From assembly GCA_050948665.1 (NCBI GenBank), contig JBMNEH010000001.1, forward strand, positions 248,001 to 312,000: a DNA stretch of 64,000 nucleotides, read 5' to 3'. The translations under genes were made by a program, and so were the position numbers. The notes beneath the pieces were generated by a model, which had not been told where the DNA came from, searched no databases, and saw only the letters and a program-made list of their open reading frames with translations. The DNA is from JBMNEH01 sp050948665. GTDB lineage: Bacteria; Bacillota; Clostridia; Christensenellales; UMGS416. Positions 13,227 through 22,008 of this stretch are shown here, in pieces; the stretch's first letter is position 1, and each line of letters starts with the position of its first letter.

Positions 13227-13254
13227 ATTATAATACGAAATGCCGAAAACGCAA
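13227..13254 (-). promoter_or_regulatory. promoter of zinc-ribbon DUF975 gene
   Basis: Minus-strand TTGCGT, a 16-bp spacer and TATAAT, about 30 bp before the start codon in an AT-rich patch. Confidence 0.6.
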
Positions 13255-13303
13255 TAAAAATTTACAAAAACACAATGTTTTGCCGGAAACCGCATTGCCC
13301 GGA

Positions 13304-13334
13304 ACAAAAAACGCCCGCTTTCCCGCGCGGGCGG
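13304..13334 (-). terminator. terminator of acyltransferase/esterase operon
   Basis: Minus-strand GCCCGC-gcgggaaa-GCGGGC is followed by GTTTTTTGTT, 39 bp beyond the DUF6320-like stop codon. Confidence 0.8.
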
Positions 13335-13372
13335 AGGAAAACAGGCGGCCCCTGGGAGGGGCAGGCGGCGTA

Positions 13373-14074
13373 TTACAGGAACAGACGGCGGCGAAGATGA
13401 TCCCTGGCGCGGCGGGAACGGTTGAGCACCAGCATCGCCATGGAAAGCCCTACCATGGGGATGAGTACGAATACCGACCAGCTGACCCGCAGCCCGGCCC
13501 CCAGATACAGCCCCAGTATGAGATCGATACACACCGCAAGAAAGCCGCCTCCGGCAAACAGCGAGCTGATGCGGAGCAGGATACGGGGACGCCGCCGGTA
13601 GAAGAACCAGAGCGCGAAACCCATCACAAAAACGGTCACGCAGCAAACCAGCGGCAGCGCCAGGGGCAGGAACCAGTTCCCGCCGCTCAGACGCTCGATC
13701 AACAGCAGATACAGCGCCGCCGCCAGGCAGTCTATCGCCAGAAAGGCGGGAGAAAACTCTTTGCCGTAAAGGGGAAGCACCCCCCAGACATAGGCCAGCG
13801 CCACACCGCCCGCCACATAGGCCGACCAGTGGATGGTATGGCCGGTGAACAGCTCGCTGATGATCGACAGCAGGATGGGGATGAGGCTGATGATCCCGAT
13901 AAGGGAGGCGACATACTTCCTGTCGATGGACGGCAGTGTCTCCAGTTCCCGGGGATAGGGGGTCGGATGATCCGGGGACCAGGGCTGACGGGGGTCGATC
14001 ACCGTGGTATCACAGAGGGGACAGGCCTTCTGACTGGGATCCAGCTCCACGCCGCAGTGCACACAATAGCTCAT
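13373..14074 (-). CDS. DUF6320-like zinc-ribbon membrane protein
   Basis: 233 aa. The N-terminal zinc ribbon is C-x2-C ... C-x2-C (CVHCGVEL, ACPLCD), followed by about seven hydrophobic helices and a basic C-terminal tail. It is the third gene of a tight operon: its start overlaps the acyltransferase stop by 4 bp. I recognise the family only as the membrane partner often found with alcohol-acetyltransferase-like condensation proteins in Clostridia. The reaction is unknown; membrane anchoring or export of an acylated product is inference. Confidence 0.7.
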   Translation of the reverse strand: MSYCVHCGVELDPSQKACPLCDTTVIDPRQPWSPDHPTPYPRELETLPSIDRKYVASLIGIISLIPILLSIISELFTGHTIHWSAYVAGGVALAYVWGVLPLYGKEFSPAFLAIDCLAAALYLLLIERLSGGNWFLPLALPLVCCVTVFVMGFALWFFYRRRPRILLRISSLFAGGGFLAVCIDLILGLYLGAGLRVSWSVFVLIPMVGLSMAMLVLNRSRRARDHLRRRLFL

Positions 14075-15351
14075 ACAAACCTCCGATTGCTTTCGATCCG
14101 GACCGGGATCCCCAGCTTCACCAGTCTGCGGAAAAAGTTCCGCTCGAGTTCGGGCTCCCGTATGGTACGGGTAAAATTCAGATACAGCGTATCGTCATAG
14201 CTCACCGCGGCGCAGGCCACCTTCGTCCGGGAAAGGGGGCCGAGGAGGAAATCCATCCGGGTGACGTACCGGGCCATTTCCTCCGGCAGCCGATGGTTTC
14301 CCAGATTGGACAGCGAGGTGGTGGATTTCCTGTCCCCTACCTGGTTGAAGACCATGCGGATCACCCAGTTTTTCAGGAAGAGGGGGGTGACCTGCAGCGC
14401 CCTGGAGCGCTGGGGCTTCACATTGGCGGAGAATTTGGCGTTCATCAGCTTCTCGGTAACCTCGGCGCCCATATGGTGGCGGACGATGTCCACCGCTTCC
14501 CGCAGGGAGTATTCCCCGTAGGAGGGGTCAAAGCCGGGGTTGACATAGCTGGAGAAATTCCGGAGGGTACGGGTGGGATAGAACCTCCGCAGATTCACCG
14601 GCACCTGTACTGCCACCCACCTGCGCCGGCGGGAGGGCACCTTCTGCCGCTGGATGGCGTCCGCCGTCAGCAGCAGATTGGCGGTCAGATATTCCGTCAG
14701 GGTGGCGCGGCAGGCCCGCGCCCGCTCCAGAACGGCGTCCACCGGTATGAGACCGGTGATCACATCCACCTCGCCCCGGCGGTAGGGGGTGCCGGTAAGG
14801 GCGTAGGCGTCGGGCTCCCTGCGGCTCCGGACGGATTTCCGGGCAAACCGGGCGAAAGAATCCTCCTTCTCTCCCGGATCCGGGGGCTGGTCGCAGTCTA
14901 ATATATCCTCCCCCCGGGGGATCAGGGCGCCGTAGCGGAGGGACAGGTATTCCGCCACGAGGGTCTTGAGAAAAACCAGCCCCCCCGTACCGTCCGCCAG
15001 GGCATGGAACACCTCCAGCGCGATCCGGCCGCCGTACACCCGCACACGGAACATATGGTGACGGTTGGCGGCGAAGTCCATACGGACACAGGGGTTGGAG
15101 ACATCCTCCTGCACCTCGGGAGGAAGATCGTTGTGCTCCAAATAATGCCAGAAAAGACCGCTCCGCAGCCGGGTGGCGAAGGTGGGGATCCGCTTCAGGG
15201 TGCGTTCCAGCGCCTGCCGGAGCACGGCTTTGTCCACCGGCTCGGTAAGGGTGGCGGATACCCGGAAAAGGGCGTTCCAGTTCCGCCGCCGGGCGGCGGG
15301 ATACACCAGGGCGGCGTTATCCAGTTTCATCCAGGGTCGGCTTCGTTTCAA
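14071..15351 (-). CDS. alcohol acetyltransferase/condensation-domain-like acyltransferase
   Basis: 426 aa. The catalytic HxxxDG motif is H116-A-L-A-D120-G121 (VFHALADGTGG), placing it in the CoA-dependent acyltransferase/NRPS-condensation fold (compare PapA, AATase). A second conserved block with SNLG lies near residue 335. It probably transfers an acyl group to an alcohol or amine. It overlaps the upstream esterase and downstream DUF6320-like gene by 4 bp each, so the three are translationally coupled. An acyltransferase beside a hydrolase of the hormone-sensitive lipase type suggests making and breaking of the same ester. Confidence 0.75.
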   Translation of the reverse strand: MKRSRPWMKLDNAALVYPAARRRNWNALFRVSATLTEPVDKAVLRQALERTLKRIPTFATRLRSGLFWHYLEHNDLPPEVQEDVSNPCVRMDFAANRHHMFRVRVYGGRIALEVFHALADGTGGLVFLKTLVAEYLSLRYGALIPRGEDILDCDQPPDPGEKEDSFARFARKSVRSRREPDAYALTGTPYRRGEVDVITGLIPVDAVLERARACRATLTEYLTANLLLTADAIQRQKVPSRRRRWVAVQVPVNLRRFYPTRTLRNFSSYVNPGFDPSYGEYSLREAVDIVRHHMGAEVTEKLMNAKFSANVKPQRSRALQVTPLFLKNWVIRMVFNQVGDRKSTTSLSNLGNHRLPEEMARYVTRMDFLLGPLSRTKVACAAVSYDDTLYLNFTRTIREPELERNFFRRLVKLGIPVRIESNRRFV

Positions 15352-16235
15352 GGCAGTTCCTCCATCCGTTTGGCCAGCTTGGCCAGCGCGTCCCGGCCTT
15401 CCGGTATCGGGTACAGGGGATAGGCGTGCCAGAGACCCGGCTCGATCCGGATCTCACAGGGCACACCCGCCTCCGCAAGGCGGAGCGCCATTCTCACCGC
15501 GTCATCCAGCAGGATCTCATTGCCGCCGACGGTCAACAGTGTGGGGGGCAGCCCGGCAAGGTCCCCGAACAGGGGGGAGGCCAGGGGATCCTTCTCCTGC
15601 CCGGGGGCATAGCGCCTGGCGTGACCCCGCAGTTCCCGCTTGGTCAGGGCGGGGTCCTTCCTCCGGTTGGTTCGGTAGGAGGCGCCGGACAGCGTCAGGT
15701 CCACCCAGGGGGATATGGCGCAGAGGAACCCCGGCATCGGTTCCCCTCTCTCCTTCAACAGCAGGCAGAGAGCGAAGAGCAGCCCGCCCCCGGCGGATTC
15801 TCCGACAACGGTCACCTGTTCCGGAGAGCGCCCCTCCGCCAGCAGGGCCTTCCACAGGGTATAGGCGTCCTCCGGGGCGGCGGGGAAGGGGTGTTCGGGA
15901 GCCAGCCGGTAGGCGCCGGTGTACACCGGCCGCCCGGTGGTGGCGGCCAACAGCCGGGAGACCCCTACGCAATAGCCGATATCCCCGGTGTTGTAGCCGC
16001 CCCCATGGAGGTAGAGCAGCACCTTTCCATCGGGGGCGGGCGCGTCCGGAACGACGACCGCGCCGGCCATGCCGCCCGGGTTCCAGTCCCGGCGGGTCAG
16101 CCGGTCCTCCGCCGCCGCGGTATACGCCATGGCGGCCTCCTGTATCTGACGGACGGCGGTAAGGCTCATGTTGGTCACAAGGGGCCTTAAAAGAAACAGT
16201 TGATCCCGCAGGACCCGCGCTGCCATGGACGGCAT
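15348..16235 (-). CDS. alpha/beta hydrolase, hormone-sensitive-lipase-like esterase
   Basis: 295 aa. The oxyanion-hole motif is HGGG (77-80), the nucleophile elbow is GESAG with Ser147, and the catalytic Asp and His are most likely in LLDDAV and LWHAYPL near the C-terminus. The family hydrolyses short acyl esters. It is the first gene of the three-gene acyltransferase operon. RBS GAAGGAGGGAAA sits just before the ATG at 16235 and decides the start. Confidence 0.85.
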   Translation of the reverse strand: MPSMAARVLRDQLFLLRPLVTNMSLTAVRQIQEAAMAYTAAAEDRLTRRDWNPGGMAGAVVVPDAPAPDGKVLLYLHGGGYNTGDIGYCVGVSRLLAATTGRPVYTGAYRLAPEHPFPAAPEDAYTLWKALLAEGRSPEQVTVVGESAGGGLLFALCLLLKERGEPMPGFLCAISPWVDLTLSGASYRTNRRKDPALTKRELRGHARRYAPGQEKDPLASPLFGDLAGLPPTLLTVGGNEILLDDAVRMALRLAEAGVPCEIRIEPGLWHAYPLYPIPEGRDALAKLAKRMEELP

Positions 16236-16380
16236 TTTCCCTCCTTCGGATCCGTATCCGGGTCCTCATACGCGGAGGCCCGTCCCCGCGCGGCCGGACA
16301 GGCGCGGCGGCAGGGCCTTCCTCAAGAGAGGTTATACCCTCCGGGCGCCGAAATGTCAAGGGAGGGAAGGGAGGCGCGTA

Positions 16381-16409
16381 TTGCGGCGGCGTCCGCGGCG
16401 TGCTATACT
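16381..16409 (+). promoter_or_regulatory. candidate promoter of sugar isomerase gene
   Basis: TTGCGG, a 17-bp spacer and TATACT, ending 31 bp before the start codon. The -35 box is weak. Confidence 0.5.
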
Positions 16410-16440
16410 TTGAGGGAGACAGAGAGAAAAGGAGGTCCGC

Positions 16441-17199
16441 ATGAGAGAATTCGGTTTGTCCGTCAACGGGCGGCAGGGAGCGGCCTGGCTGGAGGCGGTG
16501 CGGGAGGCGGGGTTCACCCGGTGCGAGGTGTCCGACGCGCGGGAGGACGATACGCCGGATATAGCGGAAGCGACCTGCCGGGCGGCGTCCGCGGCGGGAC
16601 TGCGGCCCCATTCCATCCATATCCCCTTTGGCGCTTCCTGGGATGTGTCCGACCCGGATGAGGGAGTGAGAAGGGGCGCGATGGCGCGGATATTGCCCTA
16701 TATCGGGCTGGCCGCGTCGGAGAAGATCGGGTATCTGGTGTTGCACCCCAGTCAGGAACTGGAAACGGATGAGGGCAGGGGAACCAGGCTGGCGATGCTG
16801 CGGGAGACGCTGCCGGCGCTGTGTGACGTAGCGGAGAAATGGGGGGTGACCCTCTGCATGGAAAACCTTCCCAGGAAGTGCCTGGGCAATACCAGCAAAG
16901 AGATGCTGGAGATCCTTGCCATCGACCCCCGGCTGCGTATGACGCTGGACAGCAACCACATGCTGCAGGAATCCCTCACAGACTTCACCGCGCCTCTTGC
17001 CGGGATGATCGTGACCACCCACCTTTCCGACTATGACGGCGTGGACGAGAGACATTGGCTCCCCGGGAGGGGCATCTGCGATTTCCGCGGGCTGTTCGCC
17101 CTGCTGGAGGCGGCCCGATACACCGGCGTCTACAACATGGAGCTGGCCGCGCCGTATACGCCCCGGGCGGCCATGGACGCCCTGCGGCAGTTCTGTTAA
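16441..17199 (+). CDS. sugar phosphate isomerase/epimerase family TIM-barrel protein
   Basis: 252 aa of the xylose-isomerase-like/AP endonuclease 2 fold. Family features are HSIHIPFG near residue 58, YLVLHPSQE near 100, LCMENLP near 138 (metal-binding Glu), TLDSNHM near 178 (Asp, His) and an H-L-S-D segment near 198 with LPGRG(I)CDF near 210. Such proteins isomerise or epimerise keto sugars, or act on inositol derivatives, with a divalent metal. It is monocistronic: own promoter and RBS (AAAGGAGGTCCGC), then a strong terminator. Substrate unknown. Confidence 0.8.
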   Translation: MREFGLSVNGRQGAAWLEAVREAGFTRCEVSDAREDDTPDIAEATCRAASAAGLRPHSIHIPFGASWDVSDPDEGVRRGAMARILPYIGLAASEKIGYLVLHPSQELETDEGRGTRLAMLRETLPALCDVAEKWGVTLCMENLPRKCLGNTSKEMLEILAIDPRLRMTLDSNHMLQESLTDFTAPLAGMIVTTHLSDYDGVDERHWLPGRGICDFRGLFALLEAARYTGVYNMELAAPYTPRAAMDALRQFC

Positions 17200-17204
17200 A
17201 GAGA

Positions 17205-17247
17205 AAAAGCTCCCGGAAACCGACGGTTTCCGGGAGCGCTTTTTTTA
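17205..17247. terminator. bidirectional terminator
   Basis: AAAAAGCTCCCGGAAACC-gac-GGTTTCCGGGAGCGCTTTTTTT separates the convergent isomerase and epimerase genes. Confidence 0.95.
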
Positions 17248-18240
17248 TGCCATCCGGGGCGCCAGCTGCAGCCAGGCCAGGGTATCGGCCAAGGTGGTTT
17301 TAAGATCGGTGGTGGTGTAGCCCAGTTCCCTGTCCGCCTTGGCATGGGAGTAGAAGATGCGGGTCGCCAGCGTCTTGAGCGAATAGGCGGTGAAAAGGGG
17401 CGGCGTGCGCCGCAGCTTGTAATACAGCTCGGCAAGAGGGGCCGTCGCTTTGGCAAACCACAGGGGAAGGGCGCGGGGCACCTTCCGCCCCACCAGCTCT
17501 CCCAGGGTCTTCAGCAGCTCGGGTATGGAAACATACCGGTTGGAGAGGATGTAGCACTCCCCGCGGCCGCCCTTTTCGCAGGCGGAAACCACGCCCTTCG
17601 CCACGTCCCGGACGTCCACAATGTCATAACCCCCCGTGACGCAGGCCTTCAGTTTTCCGGAGACGAAGTCCTTCACCAGCTGGGTCAGGTGGTTGCGACC
17701 GGTATCATAGGGGCCGATGATGCCGGAGGGGTGGACCACAGAGGCATCCAGCCCGGCCTTCGCGGCGTCCAGCACGATGCGGGTGGCTTCCGCCTTGGTC
17801 CGGGCATACAGCCCCTCCACCTTGTCCGGGGAAAAGTCCTTTGTCTCGGTGATGACGCGGCCCTTCTCCTCGGGTATGGCGTGGACGGAGGAAACATATA
17901 CCAGCTTTTCCGCTTTATGGCGGAGACAGGCCTCTACGATGTTCCGGGTGCCTTCCACATTGACCTTCCGCACCAGCGGATTGTCCCTGGAGGAGATGGT
18001 GACGATACCGGCGGCATGGATCACCCGGATACGGGTGTCCGCCGGCAAAGAAAAGAAACGGTCCAGAGAAGAATTGTCCAGAATGTCGCCACGGACGATC
18101 TCCACCTTCTCCGGATCCAGTTCCAAAGGTTCGCCCGGCAGCACCAGCGCCCTGACAGCCGCGCCGCGGGCGTCAAGCTCCCGTAAAATCGCGCTGCCAA
18201 GGTGGCCGTTGGCGCCGGTAACCAAATATTGTAAAGCCAT
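17245..18240 (-). CDS. NAD-dependent epimerase/dehydratase (extended SDR)
   Basis: 331 aa. The Rossmann motif is TGANGHLG (8-15), followed by the HAAG block near 75 and active-site Y-x3-K (YARTK, 145-149) preceded by the YVSS serine near 116. Overall resemblance is to dihydroflavonol-4-reductase-like SDRs that reduce a ketone or epimerise a nucleotide sugar. RBS GGAGGTATTACCC precedes the ATG. It is a single gene; an imperfect direct repeat lies in its upstream region (see 18258-18444). Confidence 0.85.
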   Translation of the reverse strand: MALQYLVTGANGHLGSAILRELDARGAAVRALVLPGEPLELDPEKVEIVRGDILDNSSLDRFFSLPADTRIRVIHAAGIVTISSRDNPLVRKVNVEGTRNIVEACLRHKAEKLVYVSSVHAIPEEKGRVITETKDFSPDKVEGLYARTKAEATRIVLDAAKAGLDASVVHPSGIIGPYDTGRNHLTQLVKDFVSGKLKACVTGGYDIVDVRDVAKGVVSACEKGGRGECYILSNRYVSIPELLKTLGELVGRKVPRALPLWFAKATAPLAELYYKLRRTPPLFTAYSLKTLATRIFYSHAKADRELGYTTTDLKTTLADTLAWLQLAPRMA

Positions 18241-18257
18241 GGGTAATACCTCCTGCC

Positions 18258-18444
18258 GCTGTTATACTGATGATACCGGAATGAAAAAGGATCCGCAGGA
18301 AGGTTTACCGGGGTTCTATATGCGTATTTTCACGGAACCGGGGGACCCGGCGCCGGCTGCAATATATGGGGGGGAGAAACTCTCCCTGCTGTTATCATAC
18401 CCTAAAATACCGGAAGATAAAAGGGATCCGCAGGAAGGTTCACC
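18258..18444. repeat. pair of imperfect ~50-bp direct repeats
   Basis: Two copies, about 18258-18309 and 18389-18444, share CTG..GTTAT, ATACCGGA and an almost exact GGATCCGCAGGAAGGTTYACC (18289-18309, 18424-18444). They flank about 80 bp with no gene, upstream of the epimerase gene and downstream of argC. Origin unknown: operator pair, duplicated leader or remnant of a small repeat. Confidence 0.6.
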
Positions 18445-18468
18445 AAAGATTCTCAGATTATTCACATT

Positions 18469-19356
18469 TTACCGGATCCCGCACATGATCCGGAGATTTT
18501 CCAGCGCGGCGCCGCAGGCGCCCAGCCCCAGATTGTCCAGCGCCAGGGTGGCTGACCAGCGCCCGGGCCGCCCGGAAGCCGTCAGCAGCCCGCCGTCGGT
18601 ATGACAGACCGGCTGACAGCTGAAATACCCGTCCTCCGGCGGATCAACCACCCGGACGCGCCCGGCGGCGTAACGTTCCCGATAGATCGCCATCGCGGTA
18701 TCCGGATCGCCGGCTGTCATGAAAAGGGTGACGGACATCCCGCGATAATAGTCGCAGACCACCGGATTGAACACCGGGGGCTGCCCCAGGGTGCCGTAAA
18801 CCGCCATCTCCGGCAGGTGCTTATGCTGCTGGGCCAGCCCGTATATCCGGGGGTATGCCAGCTCCTCCGGCCGGCCCCCGGCCTCATAGGCGGCGATCAT
18901 CCGCTTCCCGCCGCCGGAATAGCCGGTGGTGGAAAAGGCGGTCACCGGAAGCTCCGGGGAGATCCAGCCGGCCTCCGCCAGAGGACGGGCCAGCAGGATA
19001 AAGCCGGTGGCGTGGCAGCCGGGATTGGCCACCCGCCCGGCCGAGGCGATGGCCTCTCTTTGCCCGGGACACAGCTCCGGCAGACCGTAAACCCAGCCCG
19101 GCGCGGTACGATGGGCGGTGGAGGCGTCCAGCAGCCGGGTGCGGGTGCCCTCCGCCAGGGCGACGGCCTCCTTCGCGGCGGCATCCGGCAGGCAGAGCAC
19201 CGTGATGTCGGCCCGCTCCATGGCTGCCCGGCGGGCGTCCGGGTCCTTGCGCAGCGCGGAGGGAAGGGGGATTTGTTCCGCGCCGGGCACTTCATGGAGG
19301 CGGGAAACGATCTCCAGACCGGTGGTTCCCTCGGCCCCGTCAATAAACAGCTTCAT
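18469..19356 (-). CDS. argC: N-acetyl-gamma-glutamyl-phosphate reductase, type 2
   Basis: 295 aa, the short (type 2) form of ArgC, which reduces N-acetylglutamyl-5-phosphate with NADPH in arginine synthesis. The nucleotide-binding start is DGAEGTTG (6-13), the catalytic Cys114 is in NPGCHATG, and the HKHLPEM and FSTTGYSGGGK blocks are conserved. The start codon abuts the stop of the rhamnosidase gene, with an RBS (GGAGGTGTAA) formed by the end of that gene. No other arginine gene is in the window, so its place behind a glycosidase is odd. Confidence 0.9.
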   Translation of the reverse strand: MKLFIDGAEGTTGLEIVSRLHEVPGAEQIPLPSALRKDPDARRAAMERADITVLCLPDAAAKEAVALAEGTRTRLLDASTAHRTAPGWVYGLPELCPGQREAIASAGRVANPGCHATGFILLARPLAEAGWISPELPVTAFSTTGYSGGGKRMIAAYEAGGRPEELAYPRIYGLAQQHKHLPEMAVYGTLGQPPVFNPVVCDYYRGMSVTLFMTAGDPDTAMAIYRERYAAGRVRVVDPPEDGYFSCQPVCHTDGGLLTASGRPGRWSATLALDNLGLGACGAALENLRIMCGIR

Positions 19357-21999
19357 TTACACCTCCGGACGATAGCGGAAGGTATACGCCCCCGGACGCA
19401 GCTTGAGGATCAGCCCTTCTTTTCCCAGCTTCGCGGGGAAGTCCGCCGGCTGTTCCAGCGCGGCCGCCGTACGAAGCCCCTCCAGTGTCAGTTCGGCGGT
19501 GCTGCCCGCCGGTATCTCAACCGATACCTCCATCCTGCCGTCCTCCCGTTTCCATCCGCAGGAGACCCGGCCCCGGACGGTTTCCAGCTCCGCCCTCGCG
19601 TGGGTGAGGGAGCCGGTGCGCCGGGGATGGAGCCTCAGCACCCGGTAGCCCGGTTCCTTCTCCGCCATGTCCAGCCCGGCTACCTTTTCCACCAGCCAGT
19701 CGCACACCGAGCCGTAGGCATAGTGGTTGAAGGAATTCATGCCGGCATCCTGGAAGCTGCCGTCGGGCTTGATCCCGTCCCAGCGCTCCCAGACGGTGGT
19801 GGCGCCCCGGTGTACGGGATAGAGCCAGCCGGGGAAGCTCTCCTGGAGGAACACCTTCGCCGCCAGATCGTGACGGCCGTTCTCGGTCAGCACATGGAGG
19901 AGATAGGGGGTGCCGACAAAACCGGTGGCCAGGTGGTCCTTGCTCTCATGGATCAGAGCGCAGAGATCCTCCAGTACCCGATGACGGTGCTTCTTTTTGC
20001 AGAGGCCCAGCTTCAGCGTCAGCAGCAGCGCCGTCTGTGTGGGTACCGCCACCCTGCCCAGGGGGGTGATATATTCCCGGCGGAAGGCCTTGACGGCGCC
20101 CTCAGCCAGTTTGTCCATCTCCCGGGCGTCATCCTTCAGGCCGAGCACGCGGGCGGCGGCCGCGGTGATCCGGGCGGAGAAAACATACATGGCCTGGGCG
20201 ATCAGGTAGGGGTCGGTGGTGCCGATGGAGTTGTTGTCCCGGGCGCCCAGACTCAGCCAGTCCCCGAAATGGAAGCCGGTGTTCCAGCGATAGGGGTCGT
20301 CCCCGGTATCCCGGATATAATGCACCCATTTTTTCATCATGGGGTAGGACTCGGCCAGCAGCCTCTCGTCACCGTAGACACGGTAGATCGTCCAGGGACA
20401 GATGGTGGCGGCGTCCCCCCAGGCGGCGGAGCCCCGGCTCTGTTCCATCCAGTCCTCGGCGTCAAGATCCGCCAGCACATTGGGTACCACAAAGCCCACG
20501 GCGCCGTTGGGAGCCTGCTCCAGCGCCATATCCCGCAGCCACTTGGTAAAGAAGGCGTCCACCCCGTAGATGAAGGCGGCGGTACGGCAGAAGACCTGGG
20601 CGTCCCCCGTCCAGCCCAGCCGCTCATCCCGCTGGGGACAGTCGGTGGGGACATCCACAAAGTTGCCCCGCTGACCCCAGACCGTGTTTTCAAAGAAGCG
20701 GTTGACATCCTCCCGGGAGCAGTCAAACCAGCCGGTACGTTCCATATCGGCGAAGACTACCTGCCCGGTAAAGGACTCGGCGGTAAAGGGAAGGGATTCA
20801 GGCCACTTTTCCAGATAAATATACCGGAAGCCAAAATGGGTGAAACGGGAGCTGTAGGTCTGCCGCCCTTCGGCGCAGGTATAATCCAGCGCCGCCCGGG
20901 CCGCCCGCATATTGTCCAGATAGACATTACCCTCCTTGTCCAACACCTCAAAAAAGCGGAGGGAGATCTCATCCCCGGCGCGGGCGTCCACCGACAGATC
21001 CAGCACGCCTACCATATTCTGCCCCATATCCACCACCTTTTCCCCTTTGGGGGTGGTGAAGAGGGCAAGCGGCCGCAGCGCGAATTGCCGTTTGGCGGCG
21101 GGGGCCTCGGCGCCGGTCAGCGGCAGGGCGCAGGGCTCGGCGATCTCGGCTGCCGCCCAGTCGCCCGCGAAACCGGGGAGATCCCACCCGGGCTGCCACA
21201 GCCGGGCGTCCACCCTTTCGCCCATGTAGAGATGGGCATGGATGACGGCGGTGGGAGCGCAGCGCCAGGAGGTGTCGGTGGACAGCACCTCCTTCCGCCC
21301 GTCGGGGTAGAAGATATGGAGCTCCGCGAGTACCGAGGGGAAGCGCGCCTGCTGCCCGCCAAGATCGTCCCGGCCGAAGTTCCCGAAGAAATCCCCGTTG
21401 TCCCAGCCCTTGCCCAGCATGAGGCCCAGCACATGGGCGCCCTCGGTCAGGGAGACCTCCAGACACTGATAGGTCAGCCGGCGGGGATCATGCCAGCCGG
21501 GGGCGAACATCTGCTCTGAAAGCTCCCGCCCGTCCAGTACGGCATGGTACCAACCCCTGGCGGTCACCGTCAGCACGGCGCGGCTGGGGGTCTCGGAACA
21601 GACAAACTCACGGCGGAAGGCGGGCACCGCCCAGGGATCCGGCACCACCGCCCGGGGCGCCGTGATCCATTGGGCTTCCCAGGGGGTATCCAGCCTGGAG
21701 GTGGTGAAAAAGCCCTCGGGAGACAGGGCCTTTTCCTCCCCGGCGGTCACCTCGACCTGCCAGCGGTAGGCGGTCAGCGGCCGGAGAGCCTCTCCCGCAT
21801 AGGGGACGTGCAGCGATTTTTTACCGGATACCCGGCCGGTGTCCCACACCTTGCGACCGGTATCCGCTTCCCATACCCGCAGGGCATAACCGGTCTGGCG
21901 GGAGCGCCCCCGGAGCTTCCACCCGAACCGGGGATGGGGAGACTCCACGCCCAAGGGGGGGGATTGATATTCCGTCGATAAGCCGTAAATTTCCACCAT
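19357..21999 (-). CDS. alpha-L-rhamnosidase (GH78)
   Basis: 880 aa. N-terminal beta-sandwich domains (residues ~1-400) precede an (alpha/alpha)6 barrel and a C-terminal beta-domain, the usual GH78 order and length. The catalytic region VPTDCPQRDERLGWTGDAQ (near 450) carries the conserved acidic residues, and the second catalytic Glu is in TTVWERWDG. No signal peptide is visible, so it probably acts inside the cell on imported rhamnosides. It lies 9 bp downstream of a DUF975 gene and is coupled to argC. AGGAGG is only 2 bases from the ATG; the next codon is GTG, a possible alternative start. Confidence 0.9.
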   Translation of the reverse strand: MVEIYGLSTEYQSPPLGVESPHPRFGWKLRGRSRQTGYALRVWEADTGRKVWDTGRVSGKKSLHVPYAGEALRPLTAYRWQVEVTAGEEKALSPEGFFTTSRLDTPWEAQWITAPRAVVPDPWAVPAFRREFVCSETPSRAVLTVTARGWYHAVLDGRELSEQMFAPGWHDPRRLTYQCLEVSLTEGAHVLGLMLGKGWDNGDFFGNFGRDDLGGQQARFPSVLAELHIFYPDGRKEVLSTDTSWRCAPTAVIHAHLYMGERVDARLWQPGWDLPGFAGDWAAAEIAEPCALPLTGAEAPAAKRQFALRPLALFTTPKGEKVVDMGQNMVGVLDLSVDARAGDEISLRFFEVLDKEGNVYLDNMRAARAALDYTCAEGRQTYSSRFTHFGFRYIYLEKWPESLPFTAESFTGQVVFADMERTGWFDCSREDVNRFFENTVWGQRGNFVDVPTDCPQRDERLGWTGDAQVFCRTAAFIYGVDAFFTKWLRDMALEQAPNGAVGFVVPNVLADLDAEDWMEQSRGSAAWGDAATICPWTIYRVYGDERLLAESYPMMKKWVHYIRDTGDDPYRWNTGFHFGDWLSLGARDNNSIGTTDPYLIAQAMYVFSARITAAAARVLGLKDDAREMDKLAEGAVKAFRREYITPLGRVAVPTQTALLLTLKLGLCKKKHRHRVLEDLCALIHESKDHLATGFVGTPYLLHVLTENGRHDLAAKVFLQESFPGWLYPVHRGATTVWERWDGIKPDGSFQDAGMNSFNHYAYGSVCDWLVEKVAGLDMAEKEPGYRVLRLHPRRTGSLTHARAELETVRGRVSCGWKREDGRMEVSVEIPAGSTAELTLEGLRTAAALEQPADFPAKLGKEGLILKLRPGAYTFRYRPEV

Positions 22000-22008
22000 G
22001 ACCTCCTT

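Noticed and set aside
15517..17055. 512-codon minus-strand open frame
   Set aside because: Runs antisense to the sugar isomerase and out of frame through the esterase; no RBS or motif.
18601..21519. 972-codon plus-strand open frame
   Set aside because: It is antisense to argC and the GH78 gene. Pro/Gly/Arg-rich sequence without a family is the usual shadow in GC-rich coding DNA.
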